From Streptomyces sp. JH34 (GTDB taxonomy: Bacteria > Actinomycetota > Actinomycetes > Streptomycetales > Streptomycetaceae), in NCBI RefSeq assembly GCF_029428875.1, contig NZ_JAJSOO010000001.1, positions 1,798,001 through 1,862,000 of the forward strand: a DNA stretch of 64,000 bases, read 5' to 3'. Below the pieces are notes generated by a model. That model worked only from the letters and a program-made list of their open reading frames with translations, did no database searches and was not told the DNA's origin. Made by a program: the position numbers and the translations under genes. Shown here piece after piece: positions 26,904 through 35,817 of this stretch. Positions within the stretch are counted from its first letter, which is position 1, and the number at the start of each line of letters is the position of its first letter.

Positions 26904-27023
26904 CGGGACAGTGTCCCAAACTTCGGGACGCGTCCGGACCGGACGGCCGGGTGCTCCCGCTCCGCCCGGCACGGAACCTCTCACTCCGCCCCGCGCGGAC
27001 GGACACGGCGAGTGACGCGAGTT

Positions 27024-27050
27024 TGCTCACAGCCGAGTAAAATGTGAGCA
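27024..27050. promoter_or_regulatory. Palindromic operator-like element before the antitoxin-type gene
   Basis: TGCTCACA (27024-27031) and TGTGAGCA (27043-27050) form a perfect 8-bp dyad spaced by 11 bases, and the spacer contains AGTAAAA adjoining a TAAAAT -10-like hexamer (27038-27043). It lies 28 bases upstream of the ATG at 27078. Geometry and AT-richness against a 70% GC background suggest a repressor site overlapping a promoter. Confidence 0.5.
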
Positions 27051-27077
27051 CAGCCCCCCAGCACGGAAGGTGACCCC

Positions 27078-27323
27078 ATGGGTTTCCTGGACAACCTGAA
27101 GGCCAAGCTGGCTCCGGCCAAGGAGAAGGTCGGCGACCTCGCGCAGCAGCACGGGGACAAGATCGACCAGGGCCTCGACAAGGCCGCCCGCACGGTCGAC
27201 GAGAAGACCAAGGGCAAGTACAGCGACAAGATCGTGTCCGGCACGCAGAAGGCCAAGGACGCGGTCGACCGCCTGGGCAACAAGAACGAGGGCGGCACGC
27301 CGCCTCCGCCGCCCGCTTCCTGA
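27078..27323 (+). CDS. MT0933-like antitoxin-family small protein
   Basis: The product has 81 residues, is highly charged and helical, and has the pattern MGFLDNLKAKLAPAKEKVGD ... HGDKIDQGLDKAARTVDEKT ... KYSDKI that defines the mycobacterial Rv0909/MT0933 antitoxin family. A proline run (GGTPPPPPAS) ends it. GGAAGGTG precedes the ATG. No toxin partner (e.g. Rv0910-type) lies next to it; the flanking genes are miaA and a dioxygenase-like pseudogene. In Streptomyces such lone copies may have other roles, so the antitoxin label is by family only. Confidence 0.75.
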   Translation: MGFLDNLKAKLAPAKEKVGDLAQQHGDKIDQGLDKAARTVDEKTKGKYSDKIVSGTQKAKDAVDRLGNKNEGGTPPPPPAS

Positions 27324-27400
27324 CGCGGGTCCCGGAACCGAGGGTCGTGGAGCGAAGCCGCTCCACGGCCCTCGGCCGTGCCGGTGGAGGGACCGGCCGG

Positions 27401-28121
27401 TCAGGACCAGGCCGCGACGGCGTATCCCACGCCGTAGGGGGCGTCCTCGTACAGCAGCCGCCCGTCGAGGCCGGCGCCCCGGGCGGCGCCCGCGAGCACC
27501 TGCCAGGGAGCCCGGCCCGCCGCCTTCAGTTCGTGCGCGAGCGACTCGTCCAGGGCGCTGAGCGCGGCGAGGTCGGCGCTGCCCAGCGCCCGCACGGCCG
27601 CCGCGTCGAAGTCCGCCGCCCGCTCGTCCAGGTAGCCGGGCGCCTTGACCGTACGGCAGGCACTGCCGTCGCCCATGACCAGCAGGGCCACGCGGTCCGC
27701 CCTGGCGGCCAGCTCCTCGCCGGCGCTCAGGCAGCGGTCCGCGGCGAGAGTCTCCCCCCACTCCGAGCCCCTCGGCCGGGGCGCCGTCCCACCCTGCCAG
27801 GTCCAGCAGCCAGGCGCCGACGGCGAGGGACGCCGGGAGCGGGCGTTCCGGTGCCGGCGCTCCGGCGGGCGACTTCCCGAGCCGCACGGTCAGGTCGACG
27901 CCGAATCCGGCGAAGGAGCCGACGCTGCCCGGAGGGAACGGCCCCCGGCCGTCCGGCCCCGCGGGCCCGGCCACGATCAGCAGGTCCGGCTGCGCGGCGG
28001 CGAGCACGCCCAGCGCGTCGAGACAGGCGCTTCTGGCGGCGTCGAGCTCGGGCCCGGCTCCCGCGGCCACCTCGGGCACCAGGAGCGGCGGGCAGGGACA
28101 GACAGCGGCGGCGGCAAGCAT
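27401..28121 (-). pseudogene. Class III extradiol-dioxygenase-fold protein, frameshifted
   Basis: The 5' part from ATG 28121 reads MLAAAAVCPCPPLLVPEVAA, then PDLLIVAGPAG and GSFAGFGVDL, typical of LigB-like subunit-B-fold proteins of actinobacteria. The 3' part reads VALLVMGDGSACRTVKAPGY, LDERAADFDA and LLYEDAPYGVGYAVAAWS, the expected C terminus, but in another frame. The two frames join if one base is removed from a run of six C (27754-27759, plus strand), giving LGVG-ETLAADRCLSAGEEL. As given, translation would leave the frame near residue 120. It starts 14 bases after the miaB stop, so it is second in the miaB operon. Real decay and a homopolymer sequencing error are both possible. Confidence 0.8.
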
Positions 28122-28135
28122 GCCGGTCAGCGTAC

Positions 28136-29656
28136 TCAGTCGCAGCCGCATCCCGGGGTGGCGGCCGCGGGAAGCGGGGCGGGAGCGCCGATGCCGGGCA
28201 GGCCCAGCATCACGCCCGCGGGCCGGTCGGCGGGGGTCGCGTTGCGCTTCTCCCAGGCGTCCCCGGACCGCGTACGCCGGACGCCCAGGGGCGCGCCCTC
28301 GGCGAGCAGGTGGTGCGGGGCGGCGTAGCTGATCTCGACGGTGACGACGTCGCCGGGGCGTACGTCCTCGGACGGCTTGGTGAAGTGGACGAGCCGGTTG
28401 TCGGGGGCGCGGCCGGAGAGCCGGTGGGTGGCGCCGTCCTTGCGGCCCTCGCCCTCCGCGACCATGACGTCGAGGGTGCGGCCGACCTGCTTCTTGTTCT
28501 CCTCCCAGGAGATCTCCTCCTGGAGGGCCGACAGGCGCATGTAGCGCTCCTGCACGACCTCCTTGGGGATCTGGTCCTCCATGTCGGCGGCGGGTGTCCC
28601 GGGGCGCTTGGAGTACTGGAAGGTGAAGGCGTTCGCGAAGCGGGCCTCACGCACGGCGTGCATCGTCTGCTCGAAGTCCTCCTCGGTCTCCCCGGGGAAG
28701 CCGACGATGATGTCGGTGGAGATGGCGGCGTCCGGCATGGCGGCGCGCACCTTCTCGATGATCCCGAGGAAGCGCTCCTGGCGGTACGAGCGGCGCATGG
28801 CCTTGAGGATCGTGTCCGAGCCCGACTGCATCGGCATGTGCAGCTGGGGCATCACGTTCGGCGTCTCGGCCATCGCCGCGATCACGTCGTCGGTGAAGTC
28901 GCGCGGGTGGGGCGAGGTGAAGCGGACGCGCTCCAGCCCCTCGATGGCGCCGCAGGCCCGCAGCAGCTTGGAGAAGGCCTCGCGGTCACCGATGTCGGAA
29001 CCGTAGGCGTTCACGTTCTGTCCGAGCAGCGTGATCTCGCTGACGCCTTCAGCGACGAGGGCCTCGATCTCGGCCAGGATGTCGCCGGTACGCCGGTCCT
29101 TCTCCTTGCCGCGCAGCGCGGGGACGATGCAGAAGGTGCAGGTGTTGTTGCAGCCCACGGAGATCGACACCCACGCCGCGTAGGCGGACTCGCGGCGGGT
29201 GGGCAGGGTCGAGGGGAACGCCTCCAGGGACTCGGCGATCTCGACCTGCGCCTCCTCCTGGACGCGGGCGCGCTCCAGCAGCACCGGCAGCTTGCCGATG
29301 TTGTGGGTGCCGAAGACGACGTCCACCCAGGGGGCGCGCCGCACGATGGTGTCGCGGTCCTTCTGGGCCAGACAGCCACCGACGGCGATCTGCATCCCTG
29401 GGCGCTTCGTCTTCATCGGGGCGAGGCGGCCGAGGTTGCCGTAGAGCTTGTTGTCGGCGTTCTCACGCACCGCGCAGGTGTTGAACACGACGACGTCGGC
29501 GTCGCCGTCCGAGCCCTCGGGGGCACGCACGTAACCGGCGCCCTCCAGCAGCCCCGACAAGCGTTCGGAGTCATGGACGTTCATCTGGCACCCGTAAGTG
29601 CGTACCTCGTAGCTCTTCTGGACGTCCACTGCTTCGCTCCGGTTGCCGCTGGTCAT
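28136..29656 (-). CDS. miaB: tRNA-2-methylthio-N6-dimethylallyladenosine synthase
   Basis: The product has 506 residues. It is a radical-SAM methylthiotransferase. The N-terminal UPF0004 domain carries three cluster cysteines (TYGCQMN, NTCAVRE, GGCLAQK); the radical-SAM motif is [12 protein letters not shown]; a TRAM domain follows, with a Pro/Ala-rich C-terminal tail ending CGCD. It adds the 2-methylthio group to i6A37 made by MiaA. ATG 29656 starts [23 protein letters not shown]; upstream open frame is not conserved. It is divergent from the TAXI protein gene, with 99 bases between the starts. Confidence 0.96.
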   Translation of the reverse strand: MTSGNRSEAVDVQKSYEVRTYGCQMNVHDSERLSGLLEGAGYVRAPEGSDGDADVVVFNTCAVRENADNKLYGNLGRLAPMKTKRPGMQIAVGGCLAQKDRDTIVRRAPWVDVVFGTHNIGKLPVLLERARVQEEAQVEIAESLEAFPSTLPTRRESAYAAWVSISVGCNNTCTFCIVPALRGKEKDRRTGDILAEIEALVAEGVSEITLLGQNVNAYGSDIGDREAFSKLLRACGAIEGLERVRFTSPHPRDFTDDVIAAMAETPNVMPQLHMPMQSGSDTILKAMRRSYRQERFLGIIEKVRAAMPDAAISTDIIVGFPGETEEDFEQTMHAVREARFANAFTFQYSKRPGTPAADMEDQIPKEVVQERYMRLSALQEEISWEENKKQVGRTLDVMVAEGEGRKDGATHRLSGRAPDNRLVHFTKPSEDVRPGDVVTVEISYAAPHHLLAEGAPLGVRRTRSGDAWEKRNATPADRPAGVMLGLPGIGAPAPLPAAATPGCGCD

Positions 29657-29755
29657 GGCACAAGGGTAGGCGGTGACCGCGACTCTCCCGCCGCCGGAGC
29701 CTGTGGCCCCGGTCCGGCCTGGCCAGGACGGGGCACCGCCTGGCAGGATCGCGCC

Positions 29756-30754
29756 ATGCTGCACGCACTGTCCAGATTCGGCCGGCGCCGTACCCTCCTC
29801 GGTGGCGGCGCCGCCGTGGTCGTGCTCGGACTGCTGTCGTGGTGGGTGCTCCCGCTCGGCGACGCGGAGCCGAGCGGTTCCCTCACCTTCTCCACCGGCG
29901 TGCGCAGCGGGGTCTACCAGCGGTACGGACAGCGGCTCGAGGGCGCGCTGGCCAAGGACATGCCCAAGGTGTCGATACAGCTGCAGAACAGCGAGGGTTC
30001 GCAGCAGAACATCGAACGCGTCGCCACCGGCAAGGCCGACTTCACCATCGCCACCGTCGACGCGGTGGCCGCCTACCTGCAGAGCGGCAAGCCGGGCGGC
30101 GAGCGGCTGCGCGGGTGTGTGCGGCTGTACGACGACTACGTCCAGCTGGTCGTGCCCAGGGGCTCGGACATCAGCGAGGTGTCGGACCTGAGGGGCAAAC
30201 GGGTCGGCGTCGGGCAGAAGGGCTCGGGCGTGCTCCTCGTCGCGGACCGGCTCATGACCGCGGCGGGCGTCGACCCCTCGGAGGACATCACCCCGGTCGA
30301 GGCCGGGATCGACACGATGCCGCAGCGGCTGGCCGACGGGGAACTCGACGCCTTCTTCTGGTCCGGCGGGCTGCCGACCGGTGCGGTGGAGGAGCTCTCG
30401 CAGAAGCTCGACGTCAGGCTGGTGCCGTTGGAGTCGTCCCTGATCAGCAAGCTCCAGGCCGCGGGCGGGTCCACCCGGCACTACAGGTCCGCGGTGATAC
30501 CGGCCGACGCCTACGACCACGCGCAGCGGGGTGAGACGGTCCAGACGGTGGCGGTCGCCAACCTGCTGATCACCGCGGACCGCGCCGATCCACGGATGAC
30601 GGAGGCGTTCACCCGAACCGTGATCGACAGCAGGGACCGGATCGGGCGCGAGGTGCACGCCGCGCAGCTGGTGGACCTGCGGACGGCGATCTACACCGAT
30701 CCGCTGGAACTGCACGAAGGGGCCAAGCGCTACTACCGCTCGGCCAAGCCCTGA
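29756..30754 (+). CDS. TAXI-family TRAP-type solute-binding protein, orphan
   Basis: The product has 332 residues. An Arg-rich N terminus and one hydrophobic segment ([20 protein letters not shown]) without lipobox suggest a membrane-anchored or cleaved exported protein. The TAXI hallmark [14 protein letters not shown] and [14 protein letters not shown] are present, as is [15 protein letters not shown] in the hinge region. TAXI proteins capture small organic acids or amino acids for TRAP transporters, but no DctM/fused permease gene is nearby. The next genes are a convergent TctE-like sensor kinase and its regulator, so the protein might act in ligand sensing instead; that is inference. Confidence 0.85.
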   Translation: MLHALSRFGRRRTLLGGGAAVVVLGLLSWWVLPLGDAEPSGSLTFSTGVRSGVYQRYGQRLEGALAKDMPKVSIQLQNSEGSQQNIERVATGKADFTIATVDAVAAYLQSGKPGGERLRGCVRLYDDYVQLVVPRGSDISEVSDLRGKRVGVGQKGSGVLLVADRLMTAAGVDPSEDITPVEAGIDTMPQRLADGELDAFFWSGGLPTGAVEELSQKLDVRLVPLESSLISKLQAAGGSTRHYRSAVIPADAYDHAQRGETVQTVAVANLLITADRADPRMTEAFTRTVIDSRDRIGREVHAAQLVDLRTAIYTDPLELHEGAKRYYRSAKP

Positions 30755-30772
30755 GCCCGTCGGCGCGGCCCC

Positions 30773-30863
30773 CGCGGGGCACGGTGACCGTCACGAGCGG
30801 GCCGTGCCGCCTCAGACCTGCGGGGCCTCGCGGGGCACGGTGACCGTCACGAGCAGGCCGTGC
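30773..30863. repeat. 35-bp near-perfect direct repeat at the 3' end of the kinase gene
   Basis: Copies 30773-30807 and 30829-30863 are offset by 56 bp and differ at one base (GAGCGGG versus GAGCAGG). The second copy is the coding sequence for the kinase C terminus ([13 protein letters not shown] region); the first is just past its stop codon. It looks like a recent tandem duplication of the gene end. Confidence 0.85.
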
Positions 30864-32206
30864 GGCTCGTGCGTGCCGTAGCGGATGGTTCCGCCCCCCG
30901 CGGTGAGCAGCGCGCGCGAGATGGAGAGTCCTAGACCGGACCCCTTGATGTTCTGGTGCCGTCCGCTGCGCCAGAACCGGTCGCCGACGCGCTCCAGTTC
31001 CTGCTCGGTCAGCCCGGGCCCCCGGTCGGCGACGACGACCGTCGCACCGGTCCCGTCGGTGCCCGTCGTGACCCGGACCTCCTCGCCCTCGGGCGTGAAC
31101 TTCAGCGCGTTGTCGATGACGGCGTCGAGCGCGCTGGAGAGGGCTATCGGATCGGCCCAGCCGGTGACCGCGGGGGCGCCGTCCAGCGTCAGGCGGACGC
31201 CCCTCTCCTCGGCGAGGGGCCGCCACGCCGCGACACGCTCACCGGTGAGGGCGCCGATGTCCGTGAGCCGGATGTCCGCCTCCGCGTGCTCGGCCAGCGC
31301 GAGGTCCAGCAGGTCGTCCAGGACGTTCGCCAGACGCTTGCCCTCCGTCCGGACGGACGCGATCTCCTCGTTGCCCTCGGGAAGTTCGAGCGCGAGAAGC
31401 TCGATCCGCAGAAGCAGCGCCGCCAGGGGGTTGCGCAGTTGGTGGGAGGCGTCGGCGACGAAGGCGCGCTGCTGCTCCAGCACGTCCTCGACGTTGTCGG
31501 CCATCTCGTTGAACGACTTGGCCAGCCGCCTGAGCTCCGGTGGGCCTTCGGACACGACGACCCGTGAGCGCATTCTGCCGCTGGCGATGTCGTGGGTGGC
31601 CGCGTCCAGGGTCCGTACCGGCAGCAGCACCCAGCCGGTGAGACGGAAGGCGGCACCCAGGGCCACCAGCATGGCCAGGGCCTCGCCCAGGGCGATGAGC
31701 AGCCAGCCGCGCATGGTTCTGGAGCGCATCTCATCGGTGGGCGAATCGGTCACGACGACCGCGACCACGTCACCGTCCCGGACCACCGGGGAGGCCACGG
31801 CGAGTCGGCCTCTCTGCCACGGCCAGACCTGCGCCGGGTCGTGGGACCGCCGGCCGAGCAGGGCTTCGCGGAAGGCGTCGCGGCCCTCCCCCTCGTCGGG
31901 CAGGGTCCAGCCGTCCGGGGCCTTGGCGAGGGCCCTGTCGTCCCGGTAGAAGACGCCGGCTCTGATCCCGTACACCGAGTCGTATGCCTCGAGTTCGGTC
32001 TGCAGGATCCGCCGCCGCTCGTCCGAGCCCTCGACCGGTTCGCTGACGAACTGGGCGAGTGCGGCGAAGCGGGCCGTGTCGTCGATCCGGTCGATGACGA
32101 CCCGCTGCTGCTCGGCGGCGGCCACCCGCACGGCGAGCGGAAATCCCAGGGCGAGCAGCACGGCGGCCATGAGGACGATGAGCAGGGGGAGCAGGCGGGT
32201 GCGCAC
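30812..32206 (-). CDS. Sensor histidine kinase, TctE-like
   Basis: The product has 464 residues. Two transmembrane segments (LLPLLIVLMAAVLLALGFPL at the N terminus and GWLLIALGEALAMLVALGAA near 165) enclose an extracytoplasmic domain of about 130 residues resembling the TctE-type N-terminal sensor domain. HAMP, the H-box FVADASHQLRNPLAA, N-box DNALKF and G-boxes DRGPGL and GSGLGLSIS follow; all are intact. GTG 32206 lies 13 bases after the regulator stop, so the two are co-transcribed. The convergent TAXI binding protein is a candidate partner for ligand detection. Confidence 0.9.
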   Translation of the reverse strand: MRTRLLPLLIVLMAAVLLALGFPLAVRVAAAEQQRVVIDRIDDTARFAALAQFVSEPVEGSDERRRILQTELEAYDSVYGIRAGVFYRDDRALAKAPDGWTLPDEGEGRDAFREALLGRRSHDPAQVWPWQRGRLAVASPVVRDGDVVAVVVTDSPTDEMRSRTMRGWLLIALGEALAMLVALGAAFRLTGWVLLPVRTLDAATHDIASGRMRSRVVVSEGPPELRRLAKSFNEMADNVEDVLEQQRAFVADASHQLRNPLAALLLRIELLALELPEGNEEIASVRTEGKRLANVLDDLLDLALAEHAEADIRLTDIGALTGERVAAWRPLAEERGVRLTLDGAPAVTGWADPIALSSALDAVIDNALKFTPEGEEVRVTTGTDGTGATVVVADRGPGLTEQELERVGDRFWRSGRHQNIKGSGLGLSISRALLTAGGGTIRYGTHEPHGLLVTVTVPREAPQV

Positions 32207-32219
32207 AGGGCGTGGATCC

Positions 32220-32912
32220 TCAGGCCGAGGGCGGTACGAGGCGGTAGCCGACGCCCCGTACGGTCTCGACCAGTGCGGGGAGCCGCAGCTTGGAGCGCAG
32301 CGACGCGACGTGCACCTCGAGGGTGCGTCCCGTTCCCTCCCAGCTCGTCCGCCACACCTCGCTGATGATCTGCTCCCGGCGGAAGACCACGCCGGGACGT
32401 TGGGCCAGCAGCGCCAGCAGGTCGAACTCCTTGCGGGTGAGCTGGACCTCCTGGCCGTCCACGCTGACCCTGCGGGTGGGCAGCTCGATGTGGACCGAAC
32501 CGATCCGGAGGGCCGCGAGCGGGGTCGGGCCCGTCTCCTCGCCGGCCGTCCTGCGCCGGGCCACGGCGTGGATCCGGGCGAGGAGTTCACCGGTGTCGTA
32601 CGGCTTCACGACGTAGTCGTCGGCGCCCAGGTTGAGACCGTGGATGCGGGAGCGCACATCGGAACGCGCGGTCACCATGATGACCGGGATCGCGGAACGC
32701 TTGCGGATCTTCCCGCACACCTCGTAGCCGTCCTGGTCGGGCAGCCCGAGGTCCAGGAGCACGACGCCGAAGGGTTCCTTGTCGGCGGGCAGCAGCGCCT
32801 GCAGCGCCTCCTCGCCGCTGCGGGCGTGCACGACCTGGAAGCCGTGCCGCCCGAGAACGGCGGACAGGGCCGCAGCGACGTGGTCGTCGTCCTCGACGAG
32901 CAACAGCCTCAC
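32220..32912 (-). CDS. OmpR-family response regulator
   Basis: The product has 230 residues. A receiver domain (acidic pocket VEDDD, phospho-acceptor Asp in [13 protein letters not shown], Thr in MVTAR, Lys in VVKPYD) and a C-terminal winged helix ([18 protein letters not shown] ... [11 protein letters not shown] ... [11 protein letters not shown]) are present. It is first gene of the two-gene regulator-kinase operon. About 340 bases separate it from the divergently transcribed glutamate transporter operon, so that operon is a possible target, though this is only suggested by position. Confidence 0.93.
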   Translation of the reverse strand: MRLLLVEDDDHVAAALSAVLGRHGFQVVHARSGEEALQALLPADKEPFGVVLLDLGLPDQDGYEVCGKIRKRSAIPVIMVTARSDVRSRIHGLNLGADDYVVKPYDTGELLARIHAVARRRTAGEETGPTPLAALRIGSVHIELPTRRVSVDGQEVQLTRKEFDLLALLAQRPGVVFRREQIISEVWRTSWEGTGRTLEVHVASLRSKLRLPALVETVRGVGYRLVPPSA

Positions 32913-33256
32913 GCGCCCTCCTCTTCCGTTCGTGTCGTCCGGGACGGTCGGAACTCTTCCGTGACGGCCCGCGGATGTTCCGCAGGGTGAATCCTCGCGT
33001 ACGCCGTCGATTCACACGGTCCCGCAATAGGGCATCCACGCCGATGACAGGTGTGCCAGTCAAGACCATGGTCGTTACCAGTGGGTTTCCGTTACCCACC
33101 CGGTACGCCGACGTGCGCGCCGTGGCGTCCCGTTCACACGGAGTGTCCGGGCTGAGGCCGGATCGTTATGCTCAATTTCCGCTCAGATGTACTGACGATG
33201 ATCGCACGGCGTCACTAGGGTCCTTCCCTAACCGAGGAGGACGGAGCAAGAAGCCG

Positions 33257-34042
33257 ATGAGCGGAGTGTCAGTGACCAAGGCCGCCGAGGATGCCGCACC
33301 TGCGGGGGACGACCTTGTCGTACTGAGCAACGTCAACAAGCACTTCGGCGCGCTGCATGTGCTCCAGGACATCGACCTGACCATCGCCAGCGGCGAGGTC
33401 GTCGTAGTCATCGGACCCTCAGGGTCCGGGAAGTCCACGCTGTGCCGCACGATCAACCGCTTGGAGACGATCGACTCGGGCGCGATCTCGATCGACGGCA
33501 AGCCGCTGCCCCAGGAGGGCAAGGAGCTCGCCAGGCTGCGTGCCGATGTCGGCATGGTCTTCCAGTCGTTCAATCTCTTCGCGCACAAGACGGTGCTCGA
33601 GAACGTGATGCTGGGCCAGATCAAGGTCCGCAGGACGGACAAGGGCCTCGCCGAGGAGAAGGCCCGGGCGCTGCTCGACCGCGTGGGGGTCGGCGCACAG
33701 GCCGACAAGTACCCCGCGCAGCTTTCCGGCGGCCAGCAGCAGCGCGTCGCGATCGCCCGCGCGCTGGCCATGGACCCCAAGGTCATGCTCTTCGACGAGC
33801 CCACGTCGGCGCTCGACCCGGAGATGATCAACGAGGTCCTGGAGGTCATGCAGCAGCTGGCCCGGGAGGGGATGACCATGGTCGTCGTCACCCACGAGAT
33901 GGGCTTCGCCCGCTCGGCGGCCAACCGGGTCGTCTTCATGGCCGACGGCAAGATCGTCGAAGAGGCCACGCCGGACCAGTTCTTCAGCAACCCGCGCAGC
34001 GACCGGGCCAAGGACTTCCTGTCGAAGATCCTGCACCACTGA
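33257..34042 (+). CDS. gluA: Glutamate ABC transporter, ATP-binding protein
   Basis: The product has 261 residues. It is a polar-amino-acid ABC ATPase with Walker [10 protein letters not shown], signature [15 protein letters not shown], Walker [16 protein letters not shown] and H-loop [10 protein letters not shown]. It energises the GluC/GluD permease. ATG 33257 ([12 protein letters not shown]) has GGAGC 9 bases upstream; GTG 33272 (VTKAAED) is an alternative. First gene of a gluABCD-type operon, followed after 32 bases by the binding-protein gene. The 345-base upstream region is shared with the divergent response regulator gene and shows no motif I can name. Confidence 0.93.
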   Translation: MSGVSVTKAAEDAAPAGDDLVVLSNVNKHFGALHVLQDIDLTIASGEVVVVIGPSGSGKSTLCRTINRLETIDSGAISIDGKPLPQEGKELARLRADVGMVFQSFNLFAHKTVLENVMLGQIKVRRTDKGLAEEKARALLDRVGVGAQADKYPAQLSGGQQQRVAIARALAMDPKVMLFDEPTSALDPEMINEVLEVMQQLAREGMTMVVVTHEMGFARSAANRVVFMADGKIVEEATPDQFFSNPRSDRAKDFLSKILHH

Positions 34043-34074
34043 TATCGACGACCTACGACACGAGGATTGTTCAC

Positions 34075-34998
34075 ATGAAGCTCCGCAAGTCGGCCGCCGT
34101 TGCGGCCATCGCCGTGATCGCCCTGACCGCGACCGCCTGTGGCGGCAAGGAGGGCTCCGCCGGCGACAAGCCGTCGGGCGTCAAGCCCGGTTCCTCGGAG
34201 GCGCCGAAGCTTCCGACGTACACCGTCGCGACCGGTGTCGACCTGGACTCGGCGGCCTTCAAGGAGGCGAAGAAGCGCGGCAAGCTGGTCATCGGCGCCA
34301 AGGCCGACCAGCCGTACCTCGGCTTCGAGGACCAGTCGACCAAGGAGCGTTCCGGCTTCGACATCGAGATCGCCAAGATGCTCGCGGCCGACCTCGGCTT
34401 CTCGGACAAGCAGATCGAGTGGAAGACGGTCGACTCCGGCATCCGTGAGACGGCCATCTCCAAGGGCCAGGTCGACTACTTCGTCGGTACGTACACGATC
34501 AACGACGAGCGCAAGAAGCAGGTCGGCTTCGCGGGCCCGTACTACAAGGCCGGCGCGGACCTGCTGGTGCGCAAGGACGAGACCTCCATCACCGGCAAGG
34601 AGTCGGTGAAGGACAAGAAGGTCTGCTCGATCGTGGGTTCCACCCCGCTCCAGGAGATCAAGAAGCCCGAGTACGGCGCGCAGGTCGTCGAGCTGGCCAA
34701 GTACTCGGACTGCGTGCAGCAGCTCCTGACCAAGCAGGTCGACGCCGTCACCACCGACGACTCGATCCTCAAGGGCTACGCCGCCGCCAACTCCGGCAAG
34801 CTCAAGGTCGTCGGCAAGCCCTTCACCGACGAGCCCTACGGCGTCGGCCTGGCCAAGGACGACAAGGTGCTCCGCGAGGCGATCAACAAGTCGCTGGAGA
34901 CCCACGTCAAGGACGGCACGTACAAGAAGATCTACGAGGCGACCCTCGGCCTGTCGGGTTCGGACTACACCGAGCCGCCGGCCATCGAGCGCTACTGA
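34075..34998 (+). CDS. gluB: Glutamate-binding lipoprotein
   Basis: The product has 307 residues. Signal peptide with lipobox LTATAC (Cys22) and then a Lys/Gly/Ser-rich linker lead into a family-3 (SBP_bac_3) domain: GKLVIGAKADQPYLGFED, SGFDIEIAKMLAADLGF and IVGSTPLQEI. It is a surface lipoprotein delivering glutamate to the permease. Strong bias to lysine codons AAG is normal for abundant Streptomyces binding proteins. It is followed by tandem repeats and a hairpin that may set its expression above that of the permease genes. Confidence 0.93.
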   Translation: MKLRKSAAVAAIAVIALTATACGGKEGSAGDKPSGVKPGSSEAPKLPTYTVATGVDLDSAAFKEAKKRGKLVIGAKADQPYLGFEDQSTKERSGFDIEIAKMLAADLGFSDKQIEWKTVDSGIRETAISKGQVDYFVGTYTINDERKKQVGFAGPYYKAGADLLVRKDETSITGKESVKDKKVCSIVGSTPLQEIKKPEYGAQVVELAKYSDCVQQLLTKQVDAVTTDDSILKGYAAANSGKLKVVGKPFTDEPYGVGLAKDDKVLREAINKSLETHVKDGTYKKIYEATLGLSGSDYTEPPAIERY

Positions 34999-35012
34999 CG
35001 CAGCTCCGTCGC

Positions 35013-35059
35013 TGACGTCCTGTCACTCACGTCCTGTCACTGACGTCCTGTCACTGACG
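35013..35059 (+). repeat. 14-bp tandem repeat after gluB
   Basis: TGACGTCCTGTCAC occurs at 35013-35026, as TCACGTCCTGTCAC at 35027-35040 and again exactly at 35041-35054, followed by the beginning of a fourth unit (TGACG). It lies between the gluB stop and the intercistronic hairpin. Confidence 0.9.
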
Positions 35060-35079
35060 CCTCCCGCGTGAGTGAGGCC

Positions 35080-35121
35080 GTCCCGTAGGCCGCCTTCCCT
35101 GAGCACGGCGGCCTGCGGGAC
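35080..35121 (+). terminator. Intercistronic hairpin between gluB and gluC
   Basis: Arms 35080-35094 and 35107-35121 pair over 15 bp with one G-T type mismatch and a 12-base loop. Placed between the binding-protein and permease genes, it is likely a partial terminator or 3'-end stabiliser giving excess binding protein. Confidence 0.7.
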
Positions 35122-35169
35122 GCCACCTTCCCCTGCCCTGATGCCGCTGACCGCCGACGCGGAGACCCC

Positions 35170-35817
35170 ATGAACGTATTGCTCGACAACTTCCCGGAAT
35201 ACCGCGACGGCTTCATAGGCACCGTGTCGATCACCGTCATCAGCTCGGTCATCGCTCTGGTCCTGGGCGTCGCCATAGCCGGCTGCCGGGTTTCGCCGGT
35301 GCCGCCGCTGCGCTACTTCGGTACCGCTTGGGTGACCCTGCTGCGCAACACCCCGCTCACCCTGCTCTTCCTCATCTTCTTCTTCGTGGTGCCGGAGATC
35401 CTCTTCCCGGGGATGAGCCCCTTCCTGCTCGGCTCACTGGCCCTCGGCTTCTACACCTCCTCGTTCGTGTGCGAGGCGGTCCGGTCGGGCATCAACACCG
35501 TCTCCCTGGGACAGGCCGAGGCCGCGCGCTCGATCGGTATGACGTTCACCCAGACCCTGCGGATCGTGGTACTTCCGCAGGCCACCAGGTCCGTCATCCC
35601 GCCGCTGAGCAGCATCTTCATCGCCCTCACGAAGAACTCGGCGATCGCCGGTGCCTTCAGCGTCGCCGAACTCTTCGGATGGCAGAAGCTGATGAGCGAC
35701 CGGGGCTACGAGATCACGCCCGTCTTCATCTGGGTGGCCCTCGGCTACCTGGTCGTCACGTTTGCCATCAGCGGTCTCTTCCGGCTGCTCGAGCGCCGTA
35801 TGGAGGTCGCCCGATGA
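35170..35817 (+). CDS. gluC: Glutamate ABC transporter permease
   Basis: The product has 215 residues. It is a His/Glu/Gln/Arg/opine-type permease with about five membrane helices and the cytoplasmic EAA loop EAVRSGINTVSLGQAEAARSIG that contacts the ATPase. It starts with ATG 35170 (MNVLLDNFPEYRDGFIGTV), preceded by GGAGACCCC. It overlaps the next gene by ATGA (35814-35817), indicating translational coupling, and it would heterodimerise with that product. Confidence 0.92.
   Translation: MNVLLDNFPEYRDGFIGTVSITVISSVIALVLGVAIAGCRVSPVPPLRYFGTAWVTLLRNTPLTLLFLIFFFVVPEILFPGMSPFLLGSLALGFYTSSFVCEAVRSGINTVSLGQAEAARSIGMTFTQTLRIVVLPQATRSVIPPLSSIFIALTKNSAIAGAFSVAELFGWQKLMSDRGYEITPVFIWVALGYLVVTFAISGLFRLLERRMEVAR

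Noticed and set aside
28136..30715. 859-residue reading of MiaB with a long N-terminal extension
   Set aside because: The extra 353 residues are antisense to the TAXI gene and not MiaB-like; ATG 29656 gives the normal length.
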